DNA of 7,485 bases, taken from Limisphaerales bacterium. Lineage in GTDB: Bacteria; Verrucomicrobiota; Verrucomicrobiia; Limisphaerales; UBA8199. The notes below the pieces were generated by a model, which saw nothing but the letters and a program-made list of their open reading frames with translations, did not search any database and was not told the origin of the DNA. Below, in pieces: positions 5,314 through 7,485 of the stretch. Each line of letters begins with the position of its first letter. Positions within the stretch are counted from its first letter, which is position 1. The stretch spans positions 1 to 7,485 of the forward strand of contig JANXQE010000588.1 of assembly GCA_025356925.1 (NCBI GenBank), given 5' to 3'. The translations under genes and the position numbers were made by a program.

Positions 5314-7485
5314 ATGAAGAGAGGATTTTTACCCGAGGTTGCACTGATGGCCGTCATGGTCATTTCTCTTTCGCCGGCCAGAATCACCGCGGATCCATTT
5401 CCGGTCTCGCTCAAGCCAAGCGGTCCAACGGTCGAACTCTCCTGGCCGACTGTCATTTCGAATGGCGGGCAAGGCCAGGTGCTGCCGGAATATGCAGTCC
5501 AATTCAGCACCAACCTGCAAAATTGGAAGCCGATTGGCGGTAAGGTCCGAGGCATTGGCGGGCTCTCGGGTCCCTCCTTAAGCCTCTTTCTCGACCAGCA
5601 ACCAGGTCCAATTTTTTATCGAGTCGTTGCCGACCCCGCCTCTCCGGTTGTCAACGAAACCGGAAATGGCGGTGCCGAGCTGTTTGGGTATAACAGCCTG
5701 TTCTCAACCAAGCTAAGCCAGATCGGGCTGCTATCGGTCCAGGATTTCGCGACCAACTCGGGCGACATCTCTTATTTGCCCCAACTTACCTGGGATCCGA
5801 CCACGGCGCAGTTCTGGACGAATTTTAATTCCACCAACACCTTCTACGATTCGATATCGTTTATGTCGAAGATTCCCTACAACTTCCTGCTCGATTCGAA
5901 CGAATTTGGGTTGTTCCGGACGAACGGGTTCGTGGTGAGCGAAAGGCTGGGGTCCGCCTCCTTTGGTGATTCTTATTACCGGGTTTTCAACGCGGATCTG
6001 CCTGTGTTTGTGACTGCCGATTCGGTGCTCCATGCCTGGCATCGCTCCTACCAGTCAATGTTATCGGAGTTGGAAGAGCTGCAGATCTCCACTCTGCTCG
6101 ATCGGGTCATCAGCAATATGTCCGCGCAGCTTCCACAAACGTGGCAACAATACGGCCAGGGCCCGTTGGGCAATAGTATCTTGGACGCCGACTATTTCCT
6201 GACAGTAACCCGCAGTCTCTGGGCCGCGCAGCAAGTGGCGAGCGCTTTAGGAGATCCGGATGTAAACCAACAAGTCGCCCTGACGCTCAGCGCAATCAAT
6301 AGTCAATCCCTGGTTGGCGGGTTCCCCATCTTCGGCTCAACCCGGGGCATGGATTTCTCACAATTCATTGTGCGCGGCCATTATACTGAATCGGACCGAT
6401 TGAGCCGTTATTTCCGCACGATGATGTGGTGCGGCCGCACGGATCTGCGTTTGGTCACTTTTCCGCCTAACAAGGAGGACGACATTCGGCAGTTGGGCAC
6501 TGCCGTCGTGATGAATCACCTCCTCAATCGGTCCGGTCAGTTCCAAAACTGGTCGGCGATCGAGCAAATCACCCGCGCGTTTGTTGGTGTGACTGATTCG
6601 ATGACCTTTGCGCAGTTGGGCGACTTGCTCAAATCCGCAAACATTTACTCTCCCTCGGATGTGCCGGATTTGCTCACTTTGACAAACCTCCAGACTCGCC
6701 TGCTGACGGGTGAACTCGGTGCCCAGAGTATTCACAGCGACTTCATCTATTCGCCGGCGGGACCTGAGCAGGTCAAAATGGCCCGGTCTTTTACCGTCTG
6801 CGGCCAGAAGTTCATTATGGACAGTTGGGCGTTCTCGCAAGTGGTCGTTGATCGAGTGCTCTGGACGCCGGATTACGGCACGAACATCATTGACGGCAAA
6901 GTCATGCGCCGCAAACCGAGTTGCCTGGACGTGGCCTTTTCGGTGCTCGGCAACGACCAAACCGTTCCGGAGCTGCTGACGCGAATGTTGAACGATAACG
7001 GCGTGCCGTTTCGCGATGGTCCGCATCTGCCTTATCAGCACAACCTACTTGCGGTCCGAAAAGTCGTCGACGACCTGAATCCTGAAATTTGGACCAATGA
7101 CATTTACACCGCTTGGCTCGGCGTGCTGCGCACGCTCTCGGCGCCAACCACTGATTCGACTTTTCCCGAGTCCATGCGCACAAAAGGCTGGGCGATGAAA
7201 ACGCTTAACACTCAGCTCGCCTCCTGGACTGAACTGCGCCATGACACCGTGCTTTACGGCAAGCAGTCGTACACCGAACCGATTCTTTGCGGTTATCCAG
7301 CAGGATTCGTAGAGCCTCGACCGGAATTCTGGCAACAGATGAAGACGCTCGCTCAGGTAACGGCAAAAGCCTTAGCTGAACTACCGCTGTCCGGCCAGGT
7401 GACGGTGCCCGGCCGTGCCAGGTTCGGCCAACTCCCTCCGATGACAATTGATCTCGCTATGCTTCAGTCTTTCGAAGTTTCGTTT
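5314..7485 (+). CDS. Secreted DUF3160 family protein, C-terminus beyond the window
   Basis: The frame is open for 724 codons to the window's right edge with no stop, so the C-terminus is missing. Residues 1-26 form a signal peptide: basic MKR, hydrophobic core about 9-20 and a likely cut after 'ITA'. Residues about 38-107 look like a small beta-sandwich domain ('VELSW', 'YAVQFSTNLQNWKPI', 'PIFYRVVAD'), of a kind often seen in verrucomicrobial secreted proteins. The rest matches the DUF3160 family by recognisable blocks: 'NGFVVSE' (204-210), 'DLPVFVTADSVLHAWH' (228-243), 'FIVRGHYT' (351-358) with 'YFRTMMWCGR' (366-375), 'WAMKTLNTQLASWTELRHDT' (626-645), then 'YGKQSY' and 'FVEPRPEFW' (665-673). 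No enzyme activity is established for DUF3160 to my knowledge. GGTGA lies nine bases before the ATG at 5314; ATGs at codons 12 and 15 would destroy the signal peptide. An extracellular or periplasmic location is inferred. Confidence 0.88.
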   Translation, partial: MKRGFLPEVALMAVMVISLSPARITADPFPVSLKPSGPTVELSWPTVISNGGQGQVLPEYAVQFSTNLQNWKPIGGKVRGIGGLSGPSLSLFLDQQPGPIFYRVVADPASPVVNETGNGGAELFGYNSLFSTKLSQIGLLSVQDFATNSGDISYLPQLTWDPTTAQFWTNFNSTNTFYDSISFMSKIPYNFLLDSNEFGLFRTNGFVVSERLGSASFGDSYYRVFNADLPVFVTADSVLHAWHRSYQSMLSELEELQISTLLDRVISNMSAQLPQTWQQYGQGPLGNSILDADYFLTVTRSLWAAQQVASALGDPDVNQQVALTLSAINSQSLVGGFPIFGSTRGMDFSQFIVRGHYTESDRLSRYFRTMMWCGRTDLRLVTFPPNKEDDIRQLGTAVVMNHLLNRSGQFQNWSAIEQITRAFVGVTDSMTFAQLGDLLKSANIYSPSDVPDLLTLTNLQTRLLTGELGAQSIHSDFIYSPAGPEQVKMARSFTVCGQKFIMDSWAFSQVVVDRVLWTPDYGTNIIDGKVMRRKPSCLDVAFSVLGNDQTVPELLTRMLNDNGVPFRDGPHLPYQHNLLAVRKVVDDLNPEIWTNDIYTAWLGVLRTLSAPTTDSTFPESMRTKGWAMKTLNTQLASWTELRHDTVLYGKQSYTEPILCGYPAGFVEPRPEFWQQMKTLAQVTAKALAELPLSGQVTVPGRARFGQLPPMTIDLAMLQSFEVSF

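Noticed and set aside
6358..7041. Minus-strand open frame of 227 codons
   Set aside because: It is antisense to conserved DUF3160 blocks; His/Arg-rich composition is typical of a mirror frame in GC-rich DNA.
1..7485. Mobile element, CRISPR array, toxin-antitoxin or defence system
   Set aside because: No transposase, integrase, terminal inverted repeats, regularly spaced DNA repeats, nuclease or toxin-like small gene was found; the only multi-copy repeat is protein-coding.

Overview
The window looks like ordinary chromosome of a fairly GC-rich bacterium, most likely Verrucomicrobiota. This placement is inferred from protein style: a short zinc-ribbon membrane protein with a Cys-Pro-x-Cys-Gly-Gln N-terminus, a large secreted DUF3160 protein whose N-terminal beta domain has a 'STNLQNW' motif, and the sequence of the squalene-synthase-like enzyme. 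No 16S gene or other phylogenetic marker is present. I see no tRNA, rRNA, CRISPR array, insertion sequence or phage gene.

Layout. Bases 1-3961 hold four genes on the minus strand. In transcription order they are argH (argininosuccinate lyase, last step of arginine synthesis), a squalene/phytoene-synthase family enzyme, an exported Ala/Pro-rich protein with five copies of a short charged repeat, and lysA (diaminopimelate decarboxylase, last step of lysine synthesis), which is cut by the window's left edge. A convincing rho-independent terminator (337-370) lies between the repeat protein and lysA. From 4194 onward the strand switches to plus: a zinc-ribbon, single-membrane-segment protein of unknown function (4194-5057), a 256-bp gap with two possible RNA hairpins, then a DUF3160 protein with a signal peptide (from 5314) that runs off the right edge. 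The divergent gap 3962-4193 contains a perfect 16-bp palindrome.

How the genes fit together. argH and lysA are housekeeping amino-acid genes. The squalene-synthase-like gene and the repeat-protein gene lie between them on the same strand, with gaps of 125 and 39 bp, so co-transcription from argH is possible but not shown. The two plus-strand genes have no evident link to the minus-strand set.

I find no clear new multi-gene system. The points most worth a second look are the five-repeat exported protein with a SHOCT-like C-terminus, the terminator placed just upstream of lysA, the missing conventional start codon of argH, the divergent-promoter palindrome, and the two uncharacterised plus-strand proteins.
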